Under the pieces are notes generated by a model. That model worked only from the letters and a program-made list of their open reading frames with translations. It made no database searches and was not told the origin of the DNA. A DNA stretch of 64,000 nt from Craurococcus roseus (lineage in GTDB: Bacteria; Pseudomonadota; Alphaproteobacteria; Acetobacterales; Acetobacteraceae): contig NZ_BAAAFZ010000034.1 of assembly GCF_039523795.1 (NCBI RefSeq), positions 1 to 64,000 on the forward strand, written 5' to 3'. Shown here piece after piece: positions 1-8,549 of this stretch; position 1 is the first letter of the stretch, and every line of letters starts with the position of its first letter. The position numbers were made by a program, and so were the translations under genes.

Positions 1-257
1 GCCGACTCCGCCGCCGCGCCGAACCCCGCTGCGCGCTCCACGCCGGTCCGCGGCCCCGGGAGCGGCGGCGTCCGCGAGGCCTTCGTCGAAGCCCCGGAGC
101 GCGGCCACGCCCGCGCGGACCCTGGGCCGGGCGCCATCCCCGTCCGCCAGCGGCCCCTCGCCCGGTTCGGGGGGCGCAACGCCGTCCGTCCCCGCCCCGG
201 CTCGCGCATGCGCCCGCCGCGTGAGTCCATCGCCCGGCAGCCAGCCGACCAAGCCGC
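1..257. other. Left-edge region without an assignable gene
   Basis: Forward frame 1 is open from the window edge to a TGA at 268-270, about 89 codons with almost exclusively G or C in third positions, so it could be the 3' end of a gene that starts outside the window. The translation is rich in Pro, Arg and Ala and matches no family I recognise. In DNA this GC-rich an open frame of that length can arise by chance, so no product is called. Confidence 0.3.
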
Positions 258-581
258 GTGTCCGGTTTGATGCGGGCCGCTCCAGCAGGTGCTGTCCTTG
301 CGTTGAACCAGTTGGCAGGGATCGTCTCCTTCCCCTCGTTCCACACTACTTTGGCCTTGCTCTTCACGTACGCGCACCACGGCATCCGTTTGACTCTGCC
401 CGCGTTCGCCGCGCTGAGCGGCGTCATGCTGTTCTCTGTTCCTTCGAAGGGCGGCCACCACTTGGCGGACATGCCGGGTGGGGCTGCGGTCGCGGTGGCG
501 GCGGTGGTTCTGGTCCGCGTAGTTCGGCGCCTCCGGCGGACGCGGTCCGCTCTGGGCCCGGGCCCGCCGTCGCCCGTGTGA
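258..581 (+). pseudogene. Truncated PAP2-superfamily phosphatase fragment
   Basis: The 107-residue translation carries the C-terminal half of a PAP2-type membrane phosphatase: the motif GIVSFPSFH (about residues 20-28) corresponds to the SxxxH signature and SVPSKGGHHLAD (about 60-71) to the second catalytic His/Asp block, followed by a hydrophobic helix. Complete family members have some 200-300 residues and further N-terminal membrane helices. Here an in-frame TGA lies at 222-224 and no family-like sequence precedes the fragment in any frame. It therefore looks like a gene remnant. The GTG at 258 is only the first possible start. The following 158 bases up to 739 hold no recognisable gene. 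Confidence 0.55.
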
Positions 582-739
582 AGTTTCGGCGGCGCCGCTT
601 CCGATAGTGGTGGATCGTCGTCCGCTGCCCCCGATGGGGCGTGCGGAACGAGGCCGCGAGCCGGCCGACACCAGCGCTGCGGCGGCTGGAGGTATGGCGA
701 TTCAAGAAGCCCAGCATCGGCCCGCCCCCAAGCGGCGCT

Positions 740-1246
740 TCAACGGCGCGCCGTGTAGCCGCGCAGCTCCTCGTATCGGCCGATCTGCTCCGGCGTCAGC
801 GCGTCGCGCGTCGCAGGGTGGTAGCGGAGGTGCGCGGCGCGCAGCGAGCCGCGCGCCGCGCCGACCGCCGCGCTCGCCTCCATCACCGCGGCCGGGGTCG
901 CCTGTGCCGTGGCGAAGAGCCGGTCCAGCGCGCCTCCGGCCTCGATCACCCCTTCCCCGAGCGGCCGCGCCTCGGCCCGCATCGCCTCGACCAAACCCTC
1001 CATGCGCCGGCGCTGCTCGGGCGAGAGCCGGAGCGGGTCGGCCAACTCCAGCACGTGCATCGGGCCGGGGTAGCGGTTCAGTTCGGCGGGGAGCGCGAGG
1101 CCCATCCCGCGCCCGGCGCGCAGGTCCGCGACCTCTTGCGGCGACAACGCTTCGACCCCGCGCGCCTCCATCCCGGCGTAAGGCTGCGCCACGCCCCCGC
1201 CGCCCGTGTGCGGCTCCGCCGGCGCGTGGCGCTGGCGGTGCTGCAC
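740..1246 (-). CDS. Spy/CpxP-like periplasmic protein, start codon apparently lost
   Basis: The C-terminal 140 residues are helical and charged and resemble the Spy/CpxP family of periplasmic chaperone or metal-resistance proteins: PYAGMEARG, then LSPEQRRRM and LTPEQIGRYEEL, which are LTxxQ-like motifs. The first in-frame start is the GTG at 1246, which leaves no signal peptide. The same frame continues upstream to a TAG near 1366 and encodes a short hydrophobic stretch (LALAAGWAGA) typical of a signal peptide, behind a GGAGGAGG ribosome-binding-like sequence, but it has no ATG, GTG or TTG. Either the start codon has mutated or there is a sequencing error. The family call is moderate and the substrate unknown. 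Confidence 0.55.
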   Translation of the reverse strand: MQHRQRHAPAEPHTGGGGVAQPYAGMEARGVEALSPQEVADLRAGRGMGLALPAELNRYPGPMHVLELADPLRLSPEQRRRMEGLVEAMRAEARPLGEGVIEAGGALDRLFATAQATPAAVMEASAAVGAARGSLRAAHLRYHPATRDALTPEQIGRYEELRGYTARR

Positions 1247-1386
1247 GGTTTGCGGCTGCGGGTGCTGCCCGCCTTCGCCGTGGTGCGCCCCCGCCCAGCC
1301 GGCGGCGAGCGCGAGCGGCGCCCCGAGCGGTCCTCCTCCTGTCGCTCGCCCGGCGGACGCGGCCTATGCTGCCACGGGAGCGGAAC

Positions 1387-1391
1387 GGAGG
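1387..1391 (+). promoter_or_regulatory. Ribosome-binding site deciding the Bug receptor start
   Basis: GGAGG, extended to GGAGGTGA, lies 5 bases before the GTG at 1397. This spacing favours that codon over the GTG at 1391, which overlaps the site, and over the much longer open frame upstream. Confidence 0.55.
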
Positions 1392-1396
1392 TGAGG

Positions 1397-2398
1397 GTGG
1401 CGGCAGGCGGCACGGGGCGTCGGCGCGTGTTCGGCGCGGCGGCAGCGGCGGTGGCTTTCCGGCCCGCGAGGCCGGCGGCGGCCCAGCAGGCGCAGCAGCC
1501 GCCCTGGCCCCGGCGGCCGGTGCGCGTCGTCATCCCCTACGCGCCCGGCGGCGGAGCCGACACGGTGGGGCGCATCCTGTTCGGCAAGCTGAGCGAGTTG
1601 CTGGACGCGAACTTCGTCATCGAGAACCGCGGCGGCGGCGCGGGCACCATCGGCGCGGCGGTCGCGGCCCAAGCGGCGCCGGACGGCCACACGGTGCTGC
1701 ACGACGCGACGGCGCTCTCCGTCAACCCCGCGCTGTTCGAGGGGAGGCTGCCCTACGACGCCGCCCGCGCCTTCCGGCCCGTGTTCCTCGCCGGCAGGGT
1801 GCCGAATCTGCTCCTGGTCCACCCGGACGTGCCGGCGCGGAGCGTGGCCGAGGTGGTCGCGCTGGCGAAGGCCGCACCGGGCGGGCTCGACTTCGCCTCG
1901 TCGGGCAACGGCACGGTGCAACACATGGCGTTGGAGATGTTCGCGCGCGCGGCCGGGGTGCAACTGAACCACATCCCCTACCGCGGCGGCAGCCCGGCGC
2001 TGACCGACCTCATCGCCGGGCAGGTGCGGTTCTTCTTCTCCAACGCCTCCGCCTCCACCGGCCACGCCCGCGCCGGGCGGGTGCGGGCCGTGGCGCACAC
2101 CGGCTCCAAGCCCATCGCCGCCTTCCCGGACCTGCCCGCCGTCTCGGACACCTTCCCGGGCTTCGAAGCTCACGAGTGGAACGGCGTCCTGGTGCCGGCC
2201 GGGACGCCCGAAGCCATCGTCCAACGGCTGAGCGAAGGGCTGAACGCCGCCATCCGCGACCCCGCGGTGGCCGAGCGGCTGGCCGGGCTCAACGTCGAGA
2301 CCGCGCCCAACACCCCGGCCGAGTTCGCCGCCTTCCTCGCCGCCGAAACCGAGAAGTGGGGCCGGGTGGTGCGGCAATCCGGCATCAGGCCGGACTGA
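1397..2398 (+). CDS. Bug/TctC-family tripartite tricarboxylate transporter receptor
   Basis: A 333-residue periplasmic solute receptor of the Bug family, the binding component of tripartite tricarboxylate transporters. An Arg-rich N-terminus and an Ala-rich hydrophobic core (about residues 8-30) form the export signal. The mature protein opens with the family signature VRVVIPYAPGGGADTVGR, then NRGGGAGTIG and IPYRGG, which border the ligand pocket. Length is normal for the family. No TctA or TctB gene adjoins it, so it is an orphan receptor that would have to use a permease encoded elsewhere, possibly the tctBA pair 2.3 kb downstream. The ligand cannot be predicted; family members bind carboxylates and related compounds. 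Confidence 0.88.
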   Translation: MAAGGTGRRRVFGAAAAAVAFRPARPAAAQQAQQPPWPRRPVRVVIPYAPGGGADTVGRILFGKLSELLDANFVIENRGGGAGTIGAAVAAQAAPDGHTVLHDATALSVNPALFEGRLPYDAARAFRPVFLAGRVPNLLLVHPDVPARSVAEVVALAKAAPGGLDFASSGNGTVQHMALEMFARAAGVQLNHIPYRGGSPALTDLIAGQVRFFFSNASASTGHARAGRVRAVAHTGSKPIAAFPDLPAVSDTFPGFEAHEWNGVLVPAGTPEAIVQRLSEGLNAAIRDPAVAERLAGLNVETAPNTPAEFAAFLAAETEKWGRVVRQSGIRPD

Positions 2399-2507
2399 AA
2401 CGGCCCGCTTGGCGGCCCTCCTTCCGATTCCGCATCATCAACGAGCCGGAAACCGCTATAAGGCAACGAAGTATCGGCCCGCCCGGGCCAGAGTCCGGAG
2501 ATGACCC

Positions 2508-2711
2508 ATGCTTCTCGAGATCACCCGCGCCGTCCGCATGAAGGCGGGCGCCGACGAGCGCACCGCCTTGGAAAAGGGCATCGCCGAGGCGCAGGCTTCC
2601 ATGGCGGTGGCCCGCGGCTCCGAACACGCCGACCTGCGCGCGACGCTCAACGCCTTCATCGCCCAGTGCGAGAAGCGCATCGCGGAGATACGAGCGATTA
2701 AGGGGCGGTAA
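2508..2711 (+). CDS. Small hypothetical protein
   Basis: Encodes 67 residues starting at an ATG with GGAG about 8-10 bases upstream. The product is hydrophilic and predicted helical, with alternating Ala, Glu and Lys/Arg (for example EKGIAEAQAS) and a basic C-terminus. It has no signal peptide or membrane segment and belongs to no family I recognise. It sits between the orphan Bug receptor and a convergent membrane-protein gene. Codon use matches its neighbours, which supports a real gene. Confidence 0.55.
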   Translation: MLLEITRAVRMKAGADERTALEKGIAEAQASMAVARGSEHADLRATLNAFIAQCEKRIAEIRAIKGR

Positions 2712-2736
2712 GCGGGCGCGCTGGACGAGGGACGCT

Positions 2737-3582
2737 TCAGCGGCCTTCGCGGTGGCGCAACCAAGGCCCAACGACCTGCCTGGCGAACAAGCCCGTTAAA
2801 AAGGACAGTGCAGCCGCCCACAGGAGCGCCCCCGGTAGCCGCGCCAGCCCATTTGGCGCCAGCAGAGCTTGGGCAACGGGGAAAACCAGCGCCGAACCGA
2901 CGACCAATCCTCCGGCGCCGGCCAGGAACTCGCGCGCTGGACCGGTAGCTGTGGCCTCCACGGGCCACGGAACCCGGCTTCGTACCAGCAACGCGAAGCC
3001 GAGTAGGACGGCAAGCAGTGCGAGAGGCTGCTGGTCCAGAAAGCGTACCGCCTGGGCGGGCAAGAGCATGAGCAGGGCCGCTGGGCCGCTGGTAAATGCC
3101 GCGCTGGCAAGGCTAGCCAGCCCAAAGGCAAGCCAGGGATTGCCGGGTGAGCGCGCCACCCCGGCCGCCAAGCGACCCAGTGCCAAATGGAGCAGCAAAA
3201 CATTCGTCGCCGCGACGAGCAGCGTGATGGAGAATGGCGCCAACGAGCCGAACGTTTGGTGCAACAGGGCCCAAGAGACAAGAACACCGGTGGCCTTGAA
3301 AAGTCCGAAGGCTGCGCCGAGCGGCACCCAATCTTCCCACTGTCGCGCGCAGATCCAGGCCAGGGCCGCCATCTTGCCCGCTTCAATGCCCGCTGCGTTG
3401 AGCAGCCCGCCGAGGAGGACCAAGATGAACGACGCCATTTGGGCGTGTTCCGGCCAAAGCAGCCTAGACAGCTCTCCAAGGCCGCGGAGGAGGAAACCAA
3501 TCAGCGGAATGATGAGCCAGGACGCGGCCATCGCAGCCGCAGCAGCCACCCAAACACGACGCGGTGGAACGACAAAACGCAT
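2737..3582 (-). CDS. Multi-spanning membrane protein of unknown function
   Basis: About 281 residues with roughly eight hydrophobic segments beginning at VWVAAAAAMAASWLIIPLIG and ending in a short basic tail. The frame is open to an ATG at 3630, but the ATG at 3582 has an AGG five bases upstream and places the first membrane helix near the N-terminus, so it is preferred. No conserved motif allows a functional call. Base composition is less GC-rich than in neighbouring genes, with more A/T in third codon positions, hinting at a different history. It could be a small-molecule permease or a polytopic membrane protein of the DUF class. Confidence 0.6.
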   Translation of the reverse strand: MRFVVPPRRVWVAAAAAMAASWLIIPLIGFLLRGLGELSRLLWPEHAQMASFILVLLGGLLNAAGIEAGKMAALAWICARQWEDWVPLGAAFGLFKATGVLVSWALLHQTFGSLAPFSITLLVAATNVLLLHLALGRLAAGVARSPGNPWLAFGLASLASAAFTSGPAALLMLLPAQAVRFLDQQPLALLAVLLGFALLVRSRVPWPVEATATGPAREFLAGAGGLVVGSALVFPVAQALLAPNGLARLPGALLWAAALSFLTGLFARQVVGPWLRHREGR

Positions 3583-3745
3583 GATGGCCTGACCCGCGCC
3601 GCGTCGATCTAGAAGCCGACTGTCCCTCAAACCAAGCCAGAGCGCAATGAATCTCGGCTGAAGCGCCGGCGTTTCGTACCGACGTTAGATTGTGGCTCGG
3701 CGTGTTGAGGGGTAGGCATTCGCCAAACACCGGAGGGAAAACGCC

Positions 3746-4723
3746 ATGCCGCAACGCCGTCACCTGCTCGCCGCCGCCGCATGCGCGGCTTCGGGCCTCG
3801 GCGCCGCGCTTCCCTCCGCCCGCGCGCAAGGCCAGCAGCGCTTCGCCTCCATCTACATGTTCGTCCCAGCCGCGCCCGGCGGCGGTTGGGACGGGCTCGG
3901 CCGCGCCATCGAGCAGGCGGCGCGCGGCGCCGGCCTGGTCGGCAACTTCCAGTTCGAAAACGTCGGCGGCGCCGGCGGCTCCGTCGGGCTGCCGCGCTTC
4001 GTGGCGCAGCGGCGCGGGCGGCCGGACAGCCTGATGGTGGCCGGCTCCGTCATGGTCGGCGCCACGCTGACCAACAAGACGCCGGTCGGCATCAAGGACG
4101 TGACGCCGATCGCCCGTCTGACGGAGGAGGCCAGCGCCGTGGTGGTGCCCGCCGCGTCCGACATCCGCGACATCAAGGGCTTCTTCGAGGCGCTGAAGGC
4201 CAACCCCGGCGCCATGTCGGTCGGCGGCGGCTCGGCCGGCGGGACGGATCACATCGCGCTCGGCCTGATGCTGAAGGCGCTCGGCCGTTCGGCGCGGGAA
4301 GGATCCTACGTGGCCTTCGCCGGCGGCGGCCCGGCGAACGCGGCGATCATGGGCGGCCAGGTCAAGGCCGGCATCTCCGGCCTCTCGGAGTTCGCGGAGC
4401 AGATCAAGGCCGGCCGGATGCGCGCCCTCGCCACCACCGGGGCGGAGCGGACTGACCCCAACATCCCGACGCTCAAGGAGAGCGGGATGGACGTCGCGCT
4501 CACCAACTGGCGCGGCGTGTTCGGCCCGCCCGGCCTTCGCCCCGACGCGCGCGAGGCATTGGTGCGGCTGATGGCGGAGGTCCACGCCCTGCCGGCCTGG
4601 AAGGAGACCCTGCGCACGCGCGACTGGACCGACGCCTTCCTCACCGGCCCGGAGCTGGACGCCTTCCTGGAGCGCGACCGGGCGCAGACGGAAACGGTGC
4701 TTAAGGAGATCGGGCTGGCGTGA
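3746..4723 (+). CDS. tctC: TctC, tricarboxylate transporter substrate-binding protein
   Basis: A 325-residue periplasmic receptor for a tripartite tricarboxylate transporter. The N-terminus is a signal peptide (basic PQRRH, hydrophobic Ala/Leu core, ARA cleavage near residue 27). Family landmarks are APGGGWDGLGR in the first lobe, GGAGGSVGL, and GGGSAGGTDH near the hinge. It differs from the orphan Bug receptors in this window and resembles TctC proteins encoded with their permease. GGAGGG lies 8 bases before the ATG. Its TGA overlaps the GTG start of tctB, giving the order C-B-A and strong translational coupling. The substrate is likely a di- or tricarboxylate. Confidence 0.93.
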   Translation: MPQRRHLLAAAACAASGLGAALPSARAQGQQRFASIYMFVPAAPGGGWDGLGRAIEQAARGAGLVGNFQFENVGGAGGSVGLPRFVAQRRGRPDSLMVAGSVMVGATLTNKTPVGIKDVTPIARLTEEASAVVVPAASDIRDIKGFFEALKANPGAMSVGGGSAGGTDHIALGLMLKALGRSAREGSYVAFAGGGPANAAIMGGQVKAGISGLSEFAEQIKAGRMRALATTGAERTDPNIPTLKESGMDVALTNWRGVFGPPGLRPDAREALVRLMAEVHALPAWKETLRTRDWTDAFLTGPELDAFLERDRAQTETVLKEIGLA

Positions 4724-5259
4724 ACGGCCCCGGACCGGTGGCGCGCGCCCGCGCCGGCCTGCCCTGGCCGGACCTCGCCGCGGGGCTCTTCGTGCTGGCG
4801 CTCGGCGGCTTGGCCGTCTGGCAGGCGCTGGCGATCCCGGTTTCGCCGATCTACGCGCAGGTCGGGCCGAAGGCGGTGCCCTTTGTCGTGGCGGGCGGGC
4901 TGCTGCTGCTCGGCGCCGGGCTCGTGGCCCAAGCGCTGCGCGGCGGCTGGTCGCACGAACTGGAGGAGGTGCGGGACGCCCCGCCGGCCAACCGGCGCGC
5001 CTTCGCCCTGCTGCTGGCCGGCCTCGGGGCGAACCTGCTGCTGATCGTCCCCCTCGGCTTCTCCCTCGCCGCCACCGCGCAATACGTGCTGGTGGCCGCG
5101 GCCTTCGGGTCGCGGCGCTTCCTGCGCGACGCCGCGGTCGCCCTCGTGCTCACGCTCGCGGCTTGGTTCCTGTTCGTGGAGCTGCTCGGCGTGAACATCG
5201 GCGCGGGCGTGCTGGAAGGGCTGGTGCTCCGCGCGCTGGGGCGGGAGCCGCCGGCGTGA
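4720..5259 (+). CDS. tctB: TctB, tricarboxylate transporter small membrane subunit
   Basis: A 179-residue integral membrane protein with about four hydrophobic segments (residues 20-37, 47-70, 90-115 and 125-160), the size and layout of the TctB small subunit. It starts at a GTG overlapping the tctC stop by four bases (GTGA) and in turn overlaps the tctA start in the same way, so all three subunits are made from one coupled transcript. TctB is thought to support TctA in the inner membrane. Sequence conservation in this family is low, so the call rests on topology and position. Confidence 0.9.
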   Translation: MNGPGPVARARAGLPWPDLAAGLFVLALGGLAVWQALAIPVSPIYAQVGPKAVPFVVAGGLLLLGAGLVAQALRGGWSHELEEVRDAPPANRRAFALLLAGLGANLLLIVPLGFSLAATAQYVLVAAAFGSRRFLRDAAVALVLTLAAWFLFVELLGVNIGAGVLEGLVLRALGREPPA

Positions 5260-6761
5260 CCGACCCCATCGCCGGCCTCGCGCTCGGCTTCGGCAACGCG
5301 CTGACCTTGGCCAACCTCGGCTGGGCGCTGCTCGGCTGCCTGCTCGGCACCGCGGTCGGCGTGCTGCCCGGCATCGGCCCGGCGCTCACCGTGGCGCTCC
5401 TGCTGCCCATCACCTTCAAGGTCGGCGCGACCGGCGCCTTCATCCTGTTCTGCGGCGTGTACTACGGCGCGATGTACGGCGGTTCCACCACCTCCATCCT
5501 GCTGAACACGCCGGGCGAGTCCGGCTCCATCATCACCGCGCTGGAAGGCGCCAAGATGGCGCGCAACGGCCGCGCGGGGCCGGCGCTCGCCACCGCCGCG
5601 ATCGGCTCCTTCGTCGCCGGCACCGTCGGCACGCTCGGCATCAGCTTCCTCGGCCCGTTGGTGGTGGAGCTGGCGCTGCAACTCGGGCCGGCGGAGTACT
5701 TCTCCCTGATGGCGCTCTGCTTCGTCACCGTGTCTGCGGTGCTGGGCGGCTCGGCGCTGCGGGGCCTGGTCTCCCTCTTCTTCGGCCTGTTGCTGGGCCT
5801 GGTCGGCATCGACCTCCAGACCGGCCAGCCCCGCCTCACCTTCGGCGTCCCGGAGCTGCTGGACGGGGTCAACGTGGTGCTGGTGGCCGTCGCGCTCTTC
5901 GCCGTGGGCGAGACGCTGTACCTCGCGTGGCGCCACGTGGACGCGCCGCAGGAGGTGCGCCCGGTGGGCCGCGTTTCCATGAGCCGCGCCGACCTGCGGC
6001 GGAGCGCCGGGCCGTGGCTCCGCGGCTCCCTGCTGGGCTTCCCCTTCGGCGTCCTGCCGGCGGGCGGCACCGAGATGCCGACCATGCTGAGCTACTACGC
6101 CGAACGGCGCCTCGCCGGCCCGGAAGCGCGGGCCGAGTTCGGCAAGCAAGGCGCCATCGAGGGCGTCGCCGGCCCGGAAGCCGCCAACAACGCCGCCGCC
6201 GCCGGCGTGCTGGTGCCGATGCTCACCCTCGGCCTGCCGACGAGCGCCACCGCCGCCATCATGCTGAGCGCCTTCCAGAGCTACGGCATCAGCCCCGGCC
6301 CGCTCTTGTTCGAGCAGCAGGCGGCGCTGGTCTGGACGCTGATCGCCTCCCTCTACGTGGCCAACGTGTTGCTGGTCGCCCTCAACCTGCCGCTGGTCGG
6401 CCTCTGGGCGCGCATCCTCACCATACCCCGGCCGCTGCTCTACGCCGGCATCCTGGTCTTCGCCACCATCGGCACCTACGGCATCAGCAACTCGGTGACG
6501 GACCTCGTCCTGCTCTACGGCCTCGGGCTGGTGGCGATGGGGATGCGGCGCTTCGACTTCCCGACCGCGCCGGTGGTGATCGGCATGATCCTGGGGCCGA
6601 TGGCGGAGCAGGCGATGCGCCAGGCGCTGACCATCAGCCAAGGCGATTGGAGCACCTTCGTCACCCGCCCGGTCTCGGCGGCGATCCTGGCGATGGCGGT
6701 GCTGGCCCTGGCCGGGCCGCGCCTCTACGCGGCGTTCCTGTCGCGGCGTGGCGGCGGCTGA
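5256..6761 (+). CDS. tctA: TctA, tricarboxylate transporter large permease subunit
   Basis: A 501-residue polytopic permease with ten or more membrane spans. Diagnostic family motifs are GIGPALTVALLLPITF near residue 40, GAMYGGSTTSILLNTPGE near residue 70, and GLPTSATAAIMLSAF in the second half; the two Gly/Pro-rich motifs form the transport core in this family. Start is the GTG at 5256, overlapping the tctB stop as GTGA. A longer open frame beginning at 5163 runs inside tctB and is rejected. With TctB and TctC it forms a sodium- or proton-coupled carboxylate uptake system in the inner membrane. Confidence 0.94.
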   Translation: MTDPIAGLALGFGNALTLANLGWALLGCLLGTAVGVLPGIGPALTVALLLPITFKVGATGAFILFCGVYYGAMYGGSTTSILLNTPGESGSIITALEGAKMARNGRAGPALATAAIGSFVAGTVGTLGISFLGPLVVELALQLGPAEYFSLMALCFVTVSAVLGGSALRGLVSLFFGLLLGLVGIDLQTGQPRLTFGVPELLDGVNVVLVAVALFAVGETLYLAWRHVDAPQEVRPVGRVSMSRADLRRSAGPWLRGSLLGFPFGVLPAGGTEMPTMLSYYAERRLAGPEARAEFGKQGAIEGVAGPEAANNAAAAGVLVPMLTLGLPTSATAAIMLSAFQSYGISPGPLLFEQQAALVWTLIASLYVANVLLVALNLPLVGLWARILTIPRPLLYAGILVFATIGTYGISNSVTDLVLLYGLGLVAMGMRRFDFPTAPVVIGMILGPMAEQAMRQALTISQGDWSTFVTRPVSAAILAMAVLALAGPRLYAAFLSRRGGG

Positions 6762-6771
6762 CCCGCCCGGC

Positions 6772-7005
6772 TCACCGCCGCGGCGGGAGGGCCGTGGACG
6801 GGTTCTGGATGCAATAGGCCCGCGTCTCCGCGCAGCCCGACATGCACCGCGACGAGTCCGGGCCGGAGCAGGCGCGGACGCAGGTCTGGTAATTCTGCTC
6901 GCAGCGTTGGATCGGCGTCATGCCGCCGCCGGTCTGGCCGCCCGTCTGGGCCAGGGCGAGGCCGGGCAGCAAGCCACCCAAAAAGGCAAAAGCGAGCAAG
7001 CGCAT
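6772..7005 (-). CDS. Small cysteine-rich secreted protein
   Basis: A 77-residue precursor if started at the ATG at 7005, giving a textbook signal peptide (MRLLAFAFLGGLLPGLALA) and a short mature peptide. An alternative ATG at 7038 would add eleven residues before it; neither has a clear ribosome-binding site. The mature part has an evenly spaced cysteine pattern (C-x6-C-x3-C-x7-C-x3-C-x6-C), so three disulfides are likely in the periplasm or outside the cell. No family is recognised. It is convergent with the tctCBA operon, only ten bases from the tctA stop. Confidence 0.6.
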   Translation of the reverse strand: MRLLAFAFLGGLLPGLALAQTGGQTGGGMTPIQRCEQNYQTCVRACSGPDSSRCMSGCAETRAYCIQNPSTALPPRR

Positions 7006-7097
7006 CCGAGTCAAAATCCGATCGAAGAGGAGCGCCATGATGCCACCGGAACGGCACCGCGTGGTTCACGATGGCATGAATCGACGACGCGATGCCG

Positions 7098-8471
7098 CTA
7101 TTCCGCGGCAGCCGTCGCGGCGCGTGGCGGCGGCTTCCACGCCCCGCGCTCCGCCCGCGGCAGGCCGAGGTGGTCGCGCAAGGTCGGCCCGGAATACTCC
7201 TTCCGATGCAACCCCCGGCGCTGCAACTCCGGTACCACGTGGCGCACGAACTCCGCGTAGGTGCCGGGAACCGAGGTGGCGGAGATGACGAAGCCGTCGC
7301 ACGCCCCGGTCGAGAACCACTCCTCCAGCTTGTCCGCCACCTCCTTCGGCCCGCCCACCATGTCCATGCGCGGCCGGCCGCGGCCGCTCGCCGTGATGAA
7401 ATCGCGCACCGTCGGGTTGCGCTTGCCGCTCACCTGCACCACGCGGTCGCGCATGGCCTGGAGGCCCTGGATGCCGGCCAGTTCCTCGTCCGTGAACGGC
7501 TCGTCCATGCCCTTGGCCGCGAAGTCGAAATTCAGCGCCTCCGAAAGCAGGGACAGCGCGTCGATCTCCAGCGGCAGCCGCTCGATCAGCGCGGCGCGGT
7601 CCTCCGCTTCCGCCTTGGTCGCGGCCGGGATCGGGTTGCAGAGCGTGGCGACCTTCACCGCGTCCGGGTCGCGCCCCGCCTCCGCCACCATGCGCTTGAA
7701 CTCGGCGTAGTCCCGCCGGCCCCCTTCCAGGTCGTGGTGCGCCACGAAGACCAACTCGGCCCAGCGCGCCGAGAAGCGCTTGCCCCGCCCGCTGGCCCCG
7801 GCCTGGATCAGCACCGGATGCCCCTGCGGCGAGCGCGGCACGGTGAACGGCCCGCGCGAGGACAGGAACCGCCCCTTGTAGTCGAGCCGGTGGACCTTGG
7901 AGCCGTCGCCGAAGCGCCCGCTCCGCTTGTCCACGACCAGGGCGTCGTCCTCCCAGGCGTCCCAATGGCCGAGCACCACCTCCACGAACTCGTCCGCCCG
8001 GTCGTAGCGCCGGTCGTGCTCCATCGCTTCGGCGTGGCCCATGTTGGCGGCTTCGCCGTCGTTGAGCGAGGTGACGACGTTCCACGCCGCCCGCCCGCCG
8101 CTCATGTGGTCGAGCGTCTGGAAGGCGCGGGCGACGTGGAAGGGCTCGTAGTAGGTGGTGGAGGCGGTGGAGCCGAGCCCGAGCCGCGAGGTGGCCGCCG
8201 CCATCATGGTCAGCACCACCACCGGGTCGAGCTTCACGCAGCGGATGCCGTGCTCGACCGTGTGGACGTGGTCGCCGCCGTAGCGGTCCGGCATGGACAA
8301 GCGGTCGTCGAAGAAGCCGAGGTCGAACTTACCGGCTTCCAGGACGCGGCCGATCTCCTGGTAGTAGTCGGCCGAGAGGAAATCCGTGCGGCTCTCCGGA
8401 TGGCGCCAGGACGAGGCGAGGTTGGTGCAGTTCTGCGCCTGCAAGAAGCCCACGAGGTGCATCTGGCGCAT
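7098..8471 (-). CDS. NtaA/SnaA/DszA-family FMN-dependent monooxygenase
   Basis: A 457-residue LLM-class flavin monooxygenase of the NtaA/SnaA/DszA group, two-component enzymes that use FMNH2 from a separate reductase to oxidise nitrilotriacetate-like, sulfur-containing or heterocyclic substrates. Typical stretches are the N-terminal HLVGFLQAQNCTN, the central SGGRAAWNVVTSLND, and PVLIQAGASGRGKRFSA, which lies in the flavin-phosphate region of the barrel. The ATG at 8471 has GGAGGA nine bases upstream and is chosen over the in-frame start at 8495. No reductase gene is adjacent. The substrate is unknown. Confidence 0.9.
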   Translation of the reverse strand: MRQMHLVGFLQAQNCTNLASSWRHPESRTDFLSADYYQEIGRVLEAGKFDLGFFDDRLSMPDRYGGDHVHTVEHGIRCVKLDPVVVLTMMAAATSRLGLGSTASTTYYEPFHVARAFQTLDHMSGGRAAWNVVTSLNDGEAANMGHAEAMEHDRRYDRADEFVEVVLGHWDAWEDDALVVDKRSGRFGDGSKVHRLDYKGRFLSSRGPFTVPRSPQGHPVLIQAGASGRGKRFSARWAELVFVAHHDLEGGRRDYAEFKRMVAEAGRDPDAVKVATLCNPIPAATKAEAEDRAALIERLPLEIDALSLLSEALNFDFAAKGMDEPFTDEELAGIQGLQAMRDRVVQVSGKRNPTVRDFITASGRGRPRMDMVGGPKEVADKLEEWFSTGACDGFVISATSVPGTYAEFVRHVVPELQRRGLHRKEYSGPTLRDHLGLPRAERGAWKPPPRAATAAAE

Positions 8472-8549
8472 GGCCGGCCGTTCCTCCACCACCACCCACG
8501 ACGGCGGCGATGCTGGCGCCTCCGGGCGGGGCGCGTCAAACCGGCGGCG

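Noticed and set aside
607..2541. Long forward frame overlapping the orphan Bug receptor
   Set aside because: Its translation is low-complexity Arg/Ala/Pro, whereas the overlapping frame from 1397 encodes a full Bug receptor.
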